NCBI GenBank assembly: GCA_046295215.1
Contig: JBKBNP010000001.1
Coordinates: forward strand, 62,001-126,000
Source: Szabonella sp046295215
GTDB lineage: Bacteria > Pseudomonadota > Alphaproteobacteria > Rhodobacterales > Rhodobacteraceae
DNA length: 64,000 nucleotides
Reading direction: 5' to 3'
Shown: positions 34,060-42,106 of the stretch, in pieces
Layout: every line of letters starts with the position of its first letter
How positions within the stretch are numbered: the stretch's first letter is position 1
Position numbers and translations under genes: made by a program
The notes under the pieces: model-generated
Seen by the model: only the letters and a program-made list of their open reading frames with translations
Database searches by the model: none
What the model was told of the DNA's origin: nothing

Positions 34060-35471
34060 GGCAGCATGTCCTGAAGGCGCAGCGCGGCGATGCGTTCGAC
34101 CTGGGTGCAGGCGGTGGCGAATTCGGTGTCGGTGTCATTGTCGATGCGTGCCCGGAAGGCGGCAAGGATGCTGTCCTTCGTGTGGTCGCGCACGGCGATG
34201 ATGAAGGGGAAGCCGTGTTTGGCGACATAGGCCGCGTTGAGCCGTTCGAACTGGCTGCGTTCGGCATCGGTGAGGGCATCCAGCGCGGCACTGGCCTGTT
34301 CGGCGGTGGATTCCGCCGTCAGCCTGCGGGCCTGCGCCAGTTTTCCGGCAAGATCGGGGTGCGCCTTCAGCACGCCCAACCGCTCGGCGGGGGAGGCGTT
34401 GCGAAAGATGCGGGCAAGCGCGTTGGCGAGACCCACAGCGCTGTCATGGGCAGGGCCGAGTTCAAGCCCATGGGCGCGGTCCGCGATCCAGGGGGAATGC
34501 TCAAAGATGCCACCGAAGCGGGCGATGAAGCTGTCGCGCTCCATGCGGGAGGGGCGGTCGTGGCGCTGATGGGGGTGGGTGCGCGCCCAATGGGCGGCGA
34601 TGTCGCCGCGTGTGGCAAACCAGACCCCTTCGTGCCCCTGTGCGTGATCGAGAAAGCGCATCAGACCCGCGATCTTGCCCGGACGGCCAATCAGGCGGCA
34701 ATGCAGGCCGATGGAGAACATCCTTGGCGCACCGGCCTGCCCTTCGGCATAAAGCACGTCGAAGCTGTCTTTCAGATAGCGGAAGAACTGCTCGCCCTCG
34801 ATATAACCCGGGGCGGTGGCAAAGCGCATGTCATTGGCTTCCAGCGTATAGGGCAGGATCAACTGGTCGCGGTCGCCACATTCCATCCAATGCGGCAGGT
34901 CGTCGTCATAGGCGTCGGAGATCCAGTCGAAACCGCCCTCCTCGGCCACCAGCCGCTGGGTGTTGATGGAGGATCGGCCCGTATACCAGCCGCGCGGTCG
35001 GGTGCCTGTTACTTCGGCATGCAGGCGGATGGCCTCGGCGATGGCCTCGCGTTCCACATCCTCGGGCATGTCGCGGTGATCGACCCATTTCAACCCGTGG
35101 CTTGCGATTTCCCAGCCTGCCGATTGCATGGCCGCAACCTGCACCGGGGAGCGGGCGAGGGCGGTGGCCACGCCGAAGATCGTGACGGGCAGGGTGCGGG
35201 CGGTGAACAGGCGGTGCAGCCGCCAGAACCCGGCGCGCGCACCATAGTCGTAAAGCGATTCCATATTGGCGTGGCGCATCCCCGGCCAGGGGGCGGCGCC
35301 CGCGATGTCAGAAAGGAACGCCTCGCTGGCTGCATCGCCGTGCAGGATGTTGTTTTCGCCACCCTCTTCGTAGTTCAGCACCAGCGAGATGGCGATTTTC
35401 GCGCCCCCGGGCCAGGCGGCATCAGGGGGTGTCGCGCCATATCCGGTCATGTTGCGGGGGTAGCGGATCAT
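34056..35471 (-). CDS. Bifunctional allantoinase (PuuE) / OHCU decarboxylase (UraD)
   Basis: The 471-aa fusion has an N-terminal polysaccharide deacetylase-type allantoinase of about 300 aa (ISLVLNYEEGGENN, WEIASHGLKWVDH, HCRLIGRPG). The C-terminal helical UraD domain (FIARFGGIFEHSPWIADRA, LKAHPDLAGKLA, GFPFIIAVRDHTKDSIL) decarboxylates 2-oxo-4-hydroxy-4-carboxy-5-ureidoimidazoline. With divergent uraH it covers hydroxyisourate to allantoate. No urate oxidase lies in the window. Confidence 0.93.
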   Translation of the reverse strand: MIRYPRNMTGYGATPPDAAWPGGAKIAISLVLNYEEGGENNILHGDAASEAFLSDIAGAAPWPGMRHANMESLYDYGARAGFWRLHRLFTARTLPVTIFGVATALARSPVQVAAMQSAGWEIASHGLKWVDHRDMPEDVEREAIAEAIRLHAEVTGTRPRGWYTGRSSINTQRLVAEEGGFDWISDAYDDDLPHWMECGDRDQLILPYTLEANDMRFATAPGYIEGEQFFRYLKDSFDVLYAEGQAGAPRMFSIGLHCRLIGRPGKIAGLMRFLDHAQGHEGVWFATRGDIAAHWARTHPHQRHDRPSRMERDSFIARFGGIFEHSPWIADRAHGLELGPAHDSAVGLANALARIFRNASPAERLGVLKAHPDLAGKLAQARRLTAESTAEQASAALDALTDAERSQFERLNAAYVAKHGFPFIIAVRDHTKDSILAAFRARIDNDTDTEFATACTQVERIAALRLQDMLP

Positions 35472-35524
35472 GCGGGAACTCCGGAGTCGGGATGATTGTC
35501 AGTCTAGGCCAAAGGATTGGCGGT

Positions 35525-35537
35525 GTTTTTCAAAAAC
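35525..35537. promoter_or_regulatory. Inverted repeat in the puuE-uraH divergent region
   Basis: GTTTTT-C-AAAAAC is a perfect 6-1-6 dyad in the 155-bp region between the fusion gene and uraH. It is a candidate operator for a purine-responsive regulator, which is not identified here. Confidence 0.4.
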
Positions 35538-35626
35538 TTCACGAAAGACCTATTGCATAAGATCGTGGTCGATTCCTGCCGGTTTCTGCGCCAGTCTGGT
35601 GCGGAAATGATGCGGGAGGATGCGCG

Positions 35627-35986
35627 ATGAGCGGTGGACGGCTGACAACCCATGTTCTGGACACGGCCCGGGGGATGCCTGCGGCGGGGGTGCGGATCAC
35701 GCTTTACCGCATCAGCGGGCAGAGCCACCGCAAGATCGCGGAAACCGTGACCAATGCGGACGGACGGTCGGATGCGCCGATGCTGGCGGGAAAGGATCTG
35801 AAGGAAGGCAGTTACGAGCTGGTCTTTGCCGCCGGGGACTATCTGCGCGCAACCGGGCAGGCGGGGAAGGGGGTGCTGTTTCTGGACGAAATCCCGATCC
35901 GGTTCGGCGTTCCGGATGCGGGCGCGCATTACCATGTGCCCTTGCTGATCTCGCCCTTTGCCTATTCGACCTATCGCGGCAGTTGA
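35627..35986 (+). CDS. uraH: 5-hydroxyisourate hydrolase (transthyretin-like)
   Basis: It hydrolyses 5-hydroxyisourate to OHCU, the step before UraD. The 119-aa protein has the family hallmarks: LTTHVLDTARGMPAAG near the N-terminus, HYHVPLLISPFAYSTYRGS at the C-terminus, and conserved H, R and H residues. ATG 35627 follows GGGAGGA. It is divergent from the allantoinase fusion. Confidence 0.96.
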   Translation: MSGGRLTTHVLDTARGMPAAGVRITLYRISGQSHRKIAETVTNADGRSDAPMLAGKDLKEGSYELVFAAGDYLRATGQAGKGVLFLDEIPIRFGVPDAGAHYHVPLLISPFAYSTYRGS

Positions 35987-35992
35987 GCGCGG

Positions 35993-36493
35993 TCAGGCGG
36001 AGCGGTTCAGCCGTTCCTCCAGCACGTCAAAGGGCACGCCGGGGTCATCCTTGGCGCAGCGGATCACGAGGCTGGTCTTGACGCTTGCCACATTGTCGGC
36101 CTTGAGCAACTCCCCGGTCAGAAAGCCCTGAAAGCTGGAAAGATCGGGGGCCACGCATTTCAGGATGAAGTCGATCTCGCCGTTCAGCATGTGACACTCG
36201 CGCACCAGCGACCAGGCCTTGCAGCGTGCCTCAAAGGCAGAAAGGTCGGATTCGGCCTGGCTGTGCAGGCGGACCATGGCAAAGACCTGCACCTCGAACC
36301 CCATTTCGCGCGGGTCGATATCGGCGTGATAGCCCCGGATATAGCCCGATTCCTCCAGCGTGCGGACGCGGCGCAGGCAGGGGGGGGCAGAAATGCCGAC
36401 GCGCTTGGCCAGTTCCACATTGGTCATCCGCCCGTCAGCCTGCAATTCGGCAAGGATCTGGCGGTCGATTGGGTCGAGTTTCGATCCGGCCAT
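35993..36493 (-). CDS. Lrp/AsnC-family transcriptional regulator
   Basis: A 166-aa protein with the AsnC helix-turn-helix (LDPIDRQILAELQADGRMTNVELAKRVGISAPPCLRRV) and a RAM effector domain (GFEVQVFAMVRLHS, REC.MLNGEIDFILKCVAPD). It probably senses an amino acid. It diverges from trxB, 163 bp away, an arrangement I have seen in related genomes; the target is not evident. Confidence 0.92.
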   Translation of the reverse strand: MAGSKLDPIDRQILAELQADGRMTNVELAKRVGISAPPCLRRVRTLEESGYIRGYHADIDPREMGFEVQVFAMVRLHSQAESDLSAFEARCKAWSLVRECHMLNGEIDFILKCVAPDLSSFQGFLTGELLKADNVASVKTSLVIRCAKDDPGVPFDVLEERLNRSA

Positions 36494-36656
36494 GTGCGGT
36501 TGTCCTTGTGATGGGGGCGGGCTGCGTGCCGGACCTTATGTTTTCCGCCCGGTTTGCGCAACATTGTTTCAACCATGGCCCTGCGGCACGCGGCCCCCTT
36601 CCGGCCCGGGGCGGTTGGGCCTATATCGGGCGGGCAATCACACCCCGGGGGATGGA

Positions 36657-37598
36657 ATGGGCGAGACACGGCACACATCGGTTCTGATCATCGGCTCCGG
36701 CCCGGCAGGCTATACAGCCGCCGTCTATTCGGCGCGGGCGATGCTGAACCCGATCCTTGTGCAGGGGCTGCAACCCGGCGGGCAGTTGACCATCACCACA
36801 GAGGTCGAGAACTGGCCCGGTGACAGCCATGTGCAGGGCCCCGACCTGATGGTGCGGATGGAAGACCACGCCAAGGCGATGGGGGCGGAGGTGATTTCGG
36901 ATTACATCACCGCGCTGGACCTGTCGGCGCGGCCCTTTACTGCGCAGGCTGACAGCGGCACGACCTACACCGCGGATGCGGTGATCCTCGCCACCGGCGC
37001 GCAGGCAAAATGGCTGGGCCTGCCGTCGGAGGAGAAGTTCAAGGGCTTCGGTGTCTCGGCCTGCGCCACCTGTGACGGGTTCTTCTATCGCGGCAAGGAA
37101 GTCGTGGTGATCGGCGGTGGCAATACGGCGGTGGAGGAGGCGCTGTTCCTGACGAATTTCGCGACCAGGGTGACGCTGATCCACCGGCGCGATACGTTGC
37201 GCGCCGAAAAGATCATGCAGGACCGGCTGTTCAAGCATCCCAAGATCGCGCTGATGTGGAACCATGAGGTGACGGAAGTGCTGGGTGACGAGACACCGCT
37301 TGGCGTCACGGCGGTCCGCGCGCGCAACGTGCAGACCGGCGAGGTGACGGATGTGCCCTGCGCGGGGTTCTTCGTGGCGATCGGCCATTCGCCATCCTCG
37401 GAACTGGTGAAAGATCAGCTGGATCTGCACAATGGCGGCTATGTGAAGGTGGAACCGGGATCGACGCGCACCTCCATCCCCGGGGTTTTCGCGGCGGGCG
37501 ATCTGACCGACCATATCTACCGGCAGGCGGTGACAAGCGCCGGGATGGGCTGCATGGCGGCACTGGATGCCGAGAAATTCCTGTCCGGGCACGAATGA
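36657..37598 (+). CDS. trxB: Thioredoxin reductase (NADPH)
   Basis: It reduces thioredoxin using NADPH and FAD in the cytosol. The 313-aa protein has the FAD motif GSGPAGYTAA (13-22), the redox pair C136-A-T-C139, the NADPH motif GGGNTAVEEALFL and the C-terminal FAAGDLTDHIYRQ. ATG 36657 is the family start; an out-of-frame ATG overlaps five bases upstream. It stands divergent from the Lrp gene. Confidence 0.96.
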   Translation: MGETRHTSVLIIGSGPAGYTAAVYSARAMLNPILVQGLQPGGQLTITTEVENWPGDSHVQGPDLMVRMEDHAKAMGAEVISDYITALDLSARPFTAQADSGTTYTADAVILATGAQAKWLGLPSEEKFKGFGVSACATCDGFFYRGKEVVVIGGGNTAVEEALFLTNFATRVTLIHRRDTLRAEKIMQDRLFKHPKIALMWNHEVTEVLGDETPLGVTAVRARNVQTGEVTDVPCAGFFVAIGHSPSSELVKDQLDLHNGGYVKVEPGSTRTSIPGVFAAGDLTDHIYRQAVTSAGMGCMAALDAEKFLSGHE

Positions 37599-37669
37599 GG
37601 CCCGGTTTTGGTTGACCCTCTGGCATGTTTTTGGCCCAATCGCAGGGTCAGCAACAAGCCATAGGTCCG

Positions 37670-38794
37670 ATGCCCCGTTTCAGAAATCTCGCCGCAGGCG
37701 ACCCCGCCCCTTACGCCACGCAACGCTCCCCCGCCAACCCGCGCTATGTGCTGGACAGTGCGGCGGGCCGTTGGCTGGTGTTGTGTTTCTTCCATTCGGC
37801 CGCCCTTCCCCAGGCCAGGGCCGCCTTGACCGCCGCGCGCGAAATGTCCGGGTTTTTTGACGACCAGAAAGCCTGTTTCTTCGGCATCTCGACCGATCCC
37901 GCGGATGAGACAGAGGCGCGCGTCGGCAACCATGTGCCGGGCTACCGGATCCTCTGGGATGCCGACCTGACCGTCAGCCGGGCCTATGGCGCGGCTGATA
38001 TGGACAGCCCGGACGGCCCGCGCCGCGCGCTCTGGGTGGTGATCGACCCGACGATGCGGGTTGTCGATGTGATCCCCTTCGCCCCCGATGGCAGCGACAT
38101 CGCCCGGCTGGGCGCTTGCCTTGACGCGCTGCCGCCGCCGGACCGCTTTGCGGGCCTGCCGCTTCAGGCGCCGATCCTCTATCTGCCGAGGGTGTTCGAG
38201 CCCGATTTCTGCGCGCGCCTGATCGACCTCTATGAAACACAGGGCGGCGAGATTTCAGGCTTCATGCGCCAGATTGACGGCAAGACGGTGGGCGTGAACG
38301 ACCCGCGCCACAAGAGTCGCCGCGATGTGAACATCGAGGATCAGGCGCTGATTTCGGAATTGCAGGGCCGTATCCTGCGCCGGGTGGTGCCGGAAATCGC
38401 CAAGGTGCATCAGTTCCATGTGACGCGGATGGAGCGCTATCTGGTGGCCTGCTACGATGCCGAGGAAGGCGGTCATTTCGGCGCGCATCGTGACAACACG
38501 ACCGCCGGGACCGCGCATCGCCGCTTTGCCGTTTCGGTCAATCTCAACGATGATTTCGACGGTGGCGAGGTCAGCTTTCCGGAATACGGGCCGCAATCCT
38601 TCAAGGCTCCGGCGGGCGGCGCGGTGGTGTTTTCCTGCTCGCTCCTGCATGCGGTGAGCCGGGTGACGCGGGGGCGCCGCTTCGTTTTCCTGCCGTTTCT
38701 CTATGATGACGCGGCCGCAGCCATCCGCGACCGCAACCGCCATCTGATCGACACACAGACGCTGGCTGCGGCGCGGGGTGGTGCGGCGGGCTGA
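37670..38794 (+). CDS. Peroxiredoxin-like / 2-oxoglutarate-Fe(II) oxygenase fusion
   Basis: A 374-aa protein. Residues 1-165 have a thioredoxin/AhpC-like fold (WLVLCFFHSAALPQARAAL, DPTMRVVDVIPF), but the peroxidatic cysteine position reads H-S-A, so peroxidase chemistry is unlikely. Residues 180-360 are a prolyl-4-hydroxylase-like double-stranded beta helix with Fe ligands H273-x-D275 and H327 and a trailing arginine (VTRGRR). It probably hydroxylates a protein or small molecule. The substrate is unknown. It lies 72 bp after trxB; co-transcription is possible. Confidence 0.85.
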   Translation: MPRFRNLAAGDPAPYATQRSPANPRYVLDSAAGRWLVLCFFHSAALPQARAALTAAREMSGFFDDQKACFFGISTDPADETEARVGNHVPGYRILWDADLTVSRAYGAADMDSPDGPRRALWVVIDPTMRVVDVIPFAPDGSDIARLGACLDALPPPDRFAGLPLQAPILYLPRVFEPDFCARLIDLYETQGGEISGFMRQIDGKTVGVNDPRHKSRRDVNIEDQALISELQGRILRRVVPEIAKVHQFHVTRMERYLVACYDAEEGGHFGAHRDNTTAGTAHRRFAVSVNLNDDFDGGEVSFPEYGPQSFKAPAGGAVVFSCSLLHAVSRVTRGRRFVFLPFLYDDAAAAIRDRNRHLIDTQTLAAARGGAAG

Positions 38795-38830
38795 CGCGCC
38801 CGCCTCCGGGCGTGGAAGCCTCTGCGCGGA

Positions 38831-39058
38831 TCAGTGGACGTGGACGGGCGCCAGATCGTTCTGCCGCGCCAGTGCAAAGGCAAGCTGGCGGTTGGCCACC
38901 AGGGCCAGCCGTTCCCCGTCGGGGCGGTGCAGTGCATAGATGATATCCATGCCCGCCGCCTGTTCGCGGAGATCCTCGGGAAGGTCGGCCACGGTGACCG
39001 GGCGGATATAGACGATCCGCGCGTCACTGTCGGGCAGGCGGGGCCAGGGCGTGTTCAT
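38831..39058 (-). CDS. DUF1150 family protein
   Basis: A 75-aa protein (NTPWPRLPDSDARIVYIRPV, MDIIYALHRPDGERLALV). DUF1150 proteins are small and commonly follow an Hsp20 gene in Rhodobacterales; the function is unknown. The ATG at 39058 is better spaced from AAGGAG than the ATG at 39061. It lies downstream of ibpA on the same strand, so probably shares its heat-shock promoter. Confidence 0.85.
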   Translation of the reverse strand: MNTPWPRLPDSDARIVYIRPVTVADLPEDLREQAAGMDIIYALHRPDGERLALVANRQLAFALARQNDLAPVHVH

Positions 39059-39144
39059 CATCTGCTCCTTTTCGGCAGGGGACTTTCCGGCATGGGACGT
39101 TCGTCTTGCGACAGGCCGGGGGCGGTCCGTCGGTCGATGCCGCG

Positions 39145-39558
39145 TCAACGGCGCTCGATGCGGATGGTCTGCACCACGGGGTCGGGCAGTTCGCGCCGCA
39201 GGTCGACATGCAGAAGCCCGAGTTCGAGCGCGGCCCCCGCCACCTCCACCCCCTCGGCCAGCACGAAAGACCGCTGGAAGGCGCGCGCGGCAATGCCACG
39301 ATGCAGGTAGAGCCGCTCTGCCGCATCCTCGGCCTGACGACCGCGCACGACAAGCTGGCGGTTCTCGACCGTGATGCTCAGGTCATCCTCGCGAAAGCCC
39401 GCGACGGCCAGCGTGATGCGATAGGCGTTTTCGGTCACCGCCTCGATGTTGAAGGGCGGATAGCCCTCGGAGGCGGTCTTGGCCGTGCGTTCCACCAGCC
39501 GTTCGAGCTGTTCGAAGCCCAGTAGATGCGGATGCGCGCCGAAACTGAGTTTGGTCAT
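39145..39558 (-). CDS. ibpA: Small heat-shock protein Hsp20/IbpA
   Basis: An ATP-independent holdase that binds unfolding proteins. The 137-aa protein has an N-arm (LSFGAHPHLLGFEQLERLVE) and an alpha-crystallin domain (YPPFNIEAVTENAYRITLAVAGF, LYLHRGIAARAFQRSFVL). It lacks a clear I-x-I tail (ends PVVQTIRIERR, with IRI serving). ATG 39558 is chosen over upstream frame. A sigma-32-like promoter lies 68-99 bp upstream. Confidence 0.93.
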   Translation of the reverse strand: MTKLSFGAHPHLLGFEQLERLVERTAKTASEGYPPFNIEAVTENAYRITLAVAGFREDDLSITVENRQLVVRGRQAEDAAERLYLHRGIAARAFQRSFVLAEGVEVAGAALELGLLHVDLRRELPDPVVQTIRIERR

Positions 39559-39625
39559 CGACTTGTCCTTGCCAGAAGCGACAGATCGGCGGTGGTCCCG
39601 GTTGCGGCAACCCCGCCAAACCCCA

Positions 39626-39656
39626 ATATGGGTGGCGGAAGTGTCCCCCGCAAGGG
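39626..39656 (-). promoter_or_regulatory. Sigma-32 (RpoH)-type promoter for ibpA
   Basis: On the minus strand, CCCTTGCG and CCATAT are separated by a 17-bp spacer (39632-39648). This resembles the alphaproteobacterial RpoH consensus (CTTG ... CCATAT). It lies upstream of ibpA. Confidence 0.6.
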
Positions 39657-39754
39657 CCTGAAACTGCGCGGGGGGCAACAGAAACATGACGCAATGCCGG
39701 GCATTCCGGCTATAATTTCCGCAACGATCCAACCCGACTCACACCGGAAGTGCC

Positions 39755-39973
39755 ATGAACGCCCCCAGCGAACTGCGCTATGACGAGATGCTCCGCATCA
39801 AGCTCGAGGTTCTGCGCCGCGAGCATCGCGATCTGGACGAGGCGATCCAGGCCGTGGAGGCGAGCCTGCGCCCCGATCAGTTGATGTTGCGGCGGCTGAA
39901 AAAGCAGAAACTCGGGCTCAAGGACCAGATCGTGAAGATCGAGGACGAGTTGATCCCCGACATCATCGCCTGA
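39755..39973 (+). CDS. YdcH/DUF465 family small protein
   Basis: A 72-aa all-helical, highly charged protein (LRREHRDLDEAIQAVE, MLRRLKKQKLGLKDQI). This matches DUF465, a short coiled coil of unknown function. ATG 39755 follows GGAAGTGCC. It is a single gene upstream of the paired repeat and rnpB. Confidence 0.88.
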   Translation: MNAPSELRYDEMLRIKLEVLRREHRDLDEAIQAVEASLRPDQLMLRRLKKQKLGLKDQIVKIEDELIPDIIA

Positions 39974-39999
39974 ACCGTGGCGCGCGCGGGGCGGGCAAA

Positions 40000-40150
40000 G
40001 GGGGCTTTCTGCCCCCTCTTGTCGCTTCGCGCCAATTCACCCCTGCAGGTATTTTTCCAAGGTGAAACGGGCGGGGTTCCGGTGTGATTCACCTTGCGGA
40101 AATACCTTCGGGGGGAGGCGCGTTCCGCGCCGAGGGGGCGGAAAGCCCCC
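40000..40150. repeat. Dispersed intergenic hairpin module, complete head-to-head pair
   Basis: Mirror-image arrangement: hairpin GGGGGC-TTTCT-GCCCCC (40000-40016), core ACCCCTGCAGGTATTTTTCC (from 40039), 20-bp centre, inverted core TTCACCTTGCGGAAATACC (from 40088), hairpin GGGGGC-GGAAA-GCCCCC (40134-40150). It separates the YdcH-like gene from rnpB. Confidence 0.75.
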
Positions 40151-40168
40151 TTGCTGGCGGTTTGAAAT

Positions 40169-40602
40169 GCGCGGAAGGCCTGTAAGCCGGATTCTGTCCG
40201 GGGGGTTTTCGCCCCCCTGGATGATCATTCCTCTGCCGCATCCGTTGCCGGTGCGGTCAAGCTGCCAACCCGGGCCTCTGGGCTGAAGCGTCCCTGCGGC
40301 GGTATCGGTGTCCCGACCAGCCCGCGCGAGGCCCCTATTCGGCATTGCTCCGGGTGGGGCTTGCCATGCGGTTCCGGTTGCCCGGACCCCGGTGGGCTCT
40401 TACCCCACCGTTTCACCATCACCACCTGCGGACCCGTTGCCGGACCCCGGTGGCTGTCTCTTCTCTGTGGCGCTTTCCCTCGGGTTGCCCCGGCCGGGCG
40501 TTACCCGGCACCCTTGCTTCATGGAGTCCGGACTTTCCTCGTGCGCATCCGGTATCCCTTGCGGGACCAGCAATGCGCCCGCGACCATCCAGCCTTCCGC
40601 GC
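40169..40602 (-). ncRNA. rnpB: RNase P RNA (class A)
   Basis: The catalytic RNA that matures tRNA 5' ends. Read on the minus strand it contains the hallmark GAGGAAAGTCCGGACTCC near the 5' end, ACAGAGAAGAGACAG, GGGTAAGAGCCCACC, and ends with ACAGAATCCGGCTTACA. The termini GCGCGGAAGG and CCTTCCGCGC pair to form helix P1, setting a length of about 434 nt. End positions are good to a few bases. Confidence 0.95.
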
Positions 40603-40612
40603 GAGGGGGTGG

Positions 40613-41305
40613 TTACGCCTGCGGCGGGCGCGCGTCAACCGCGAAGCGGCGGGCGAGGTCGGTGGCGGCGGCACAGTCCCGGGCCGAGAGCGGACCCTGC
40701 CGCCCGGGGGCGAAGCGCAGGCGGAAGGCATGGAGGCGGGCTTCGGGGTCGGCCTGTGGATAGCCGAAGGCCGTCAGGTCGCGGTCGAACCGCTCGGGAT
40801 CGGGCGGGGTGTCGCCGGTTTCGGGGTCGGGTGCGGGCCAGACCGAGAGCCCCTGCCGCGCCAGCCTGTGCCAGTCGAACCTCGGCCCCGGGTCGGATTT
40901 GCGGGCGGGGGCCATGTCGGAATGGCCGATGACGCCTTCAGGGCGGATCGGCCATCGGCCCAGCAGGCCCGCCAGCAGGGAGTCCAGCGCCGCCATCTGC
41001 GGCTCGGGGAAGGGTTCGCGCCCGTCATTGGCAAGCTCGATCCCGATGGAGCGCGAATTGACATCGCCGCGCCCGGCCCATTCGCCCGCACCGGCATGCC
41101 AGGCGCGCAGGGCTTCCGGCACCAGCAGTTCGGCGCTGCCGTCATAGTCGATCAGCCAATGTGCGGAGACCTCGGCGGAGGGGTCGCAAAGCCGCGCGCG
41201 GGCGGCCGCGCAATCCGCCATCGCGGTGAAATGGATCACCACCAGTTCCGGGGTCAGCCCCTCACGGCGTGGTCCGTGGTTGGGCGAGGCCGGGGGGGCG
41301 GTCAC
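40613..41305 (-). CDS. ampD: N-acetylmuramoyl-L-alanine amidase (AmpD-like)
   Basis: It cleaves the amide bond of anhydro-muropeptides in cell-wall recycling. The 230-aa amidase_2 domain has zinc ligands in VVIHFTAM (His), AWHAGAGEW (His) and the C-terminal DPGPRFDW (Asp). GVIGHSDMAPARKSDPGP is diagnostic. No signal peptide is present, consistent with a cytosolic AmpD. The stop lies 10 bp from the rnpB 5' end on the same strand. Confidence 0.92.
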   Translation of the reverse strand: MTAPPASPNHGPRREGLTPELVVIHFTAMADCAAARARLCDPSAEVSAHWLIDYDGSAELLVPEALRAWHAGAGEWAGRGDVNSRSIGIELANDGREPFPEPQMAALDSLLAGLLGRWPIRPEGVIGHSDMAPARKSDPGPRFDWHRLARQGLSVWPAPDPETGDTPPDPERFDRDLTAFGYPQADPEARLHAFRLRFAPGRQGPLSARDCAAATDLARRFAVDARPPQA

Positions 41306-41309
41306 GGGC

Positions 41310-42068
41310 CTAGTTCAGCGCCTTGCGGAAGGGGCGCGGATCCCAGCCGCAGGCAAAGCCGTCGCCATCGGGATCGAGGCCGAGGCGGTCCCGCTCCGGC
41401 CCGCCCTGGGCCAGAAACTCCTCCTGCGCCAGATCGGGCGAGGGGAAGCGCGCGCAGGCGGCCAGCGGATTGCGTTGGAAAAGGCTGGAGCGGTTGTAGA
41501 TCCTGGCCCCCGGCGAATGCTGCGTGGAGAGGGCGAATTGCACGATATTGGGGCGCCCGGTATCCGTGCGCTGGGGCAGGGCGGTGGGGGCGATCACCTG
41601 ATATTGAGCGCGCTGGCGGGCGAGACGTTCGGCATCGCTTTCGATGGTTTCGCGCGCGGCCACGGCGTCGAAATTCTGTTCATCCGAGATCCGGGCCGAA
41701 CCGCGGTTCATCTCGCCCGACTGGGGCTGGATGGTGAGCGGCGCATCGCCGCGCGGGCGCGCGCCGGGTGTGGACATGCCCGCACCGGAAAGATCACCGA
41801 TGATCCGGCCCTGGACCGGGCCACCGGCGGGAGCCTGTGCGGTGCCGCCGCTGCCGTCGAGTGCCGCCCCGATGCGTTCGGTGGAAAAGCCGGAGGCGGG
41901 GGGCGCGGTCTGCATCTGGGCCTGCCGCTGCGCCTCCTGCTGGCGCATATAGGCCGAATAGTCGCCAAAACCGACACCTGCGCCGCTGTCCGGCACGGGC
42001 GGGGCGCAGGCGGCCAGCACGGTCAGGGCCAGCAGGGCCTGGGCCATCAGGGTTTTGGGGGCGGACAT
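41310..42068 (-). CDS. Lipoprotein with excalibur calcium-binding domain
   Basis: A 252-aa protein with a lipoprotein signal (ALLALTVLAAC, lipidated C21) and a long low-complexity Ala/Gln/Gly linker. The C-terminal excalibur motif is DRLGLDPDGDGFACGWDPRPF. It is anchored in a membrane of the envelope; the role is unknown. ATG 42068 follows CGGAGAACG. It lies between ampD (4-bp gap) and gatA on the same strand. Confidence 0.85.
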   Translation of the reverse strand: MSAPKTLMAQALLALTVLAACAPPVPDSGAGVGFGDYSAYMRQQEAQRQAQMQTAPPASGFSTERIGAALDGSGGTAQAPAGGPVQGRIIGDLSGAGMSTPGARPRGDAPLTIQPQSGEMNRGSARISDEQNFDAVAARETIESDAERLARQRAQYQVIAPTALPQRTDTGRPNIVQFALSTQHSPGARIYNRSSLFQRNPLAACARFPSPDLAQEEFLAQGGPERDRLGLDPDGDGFACGWDPRPFRKALN

Positions 42069-42106
42069 CGGGCGTTCTCCGGCAAACTCTTGTTCAGCGG
42101 GGCGGA

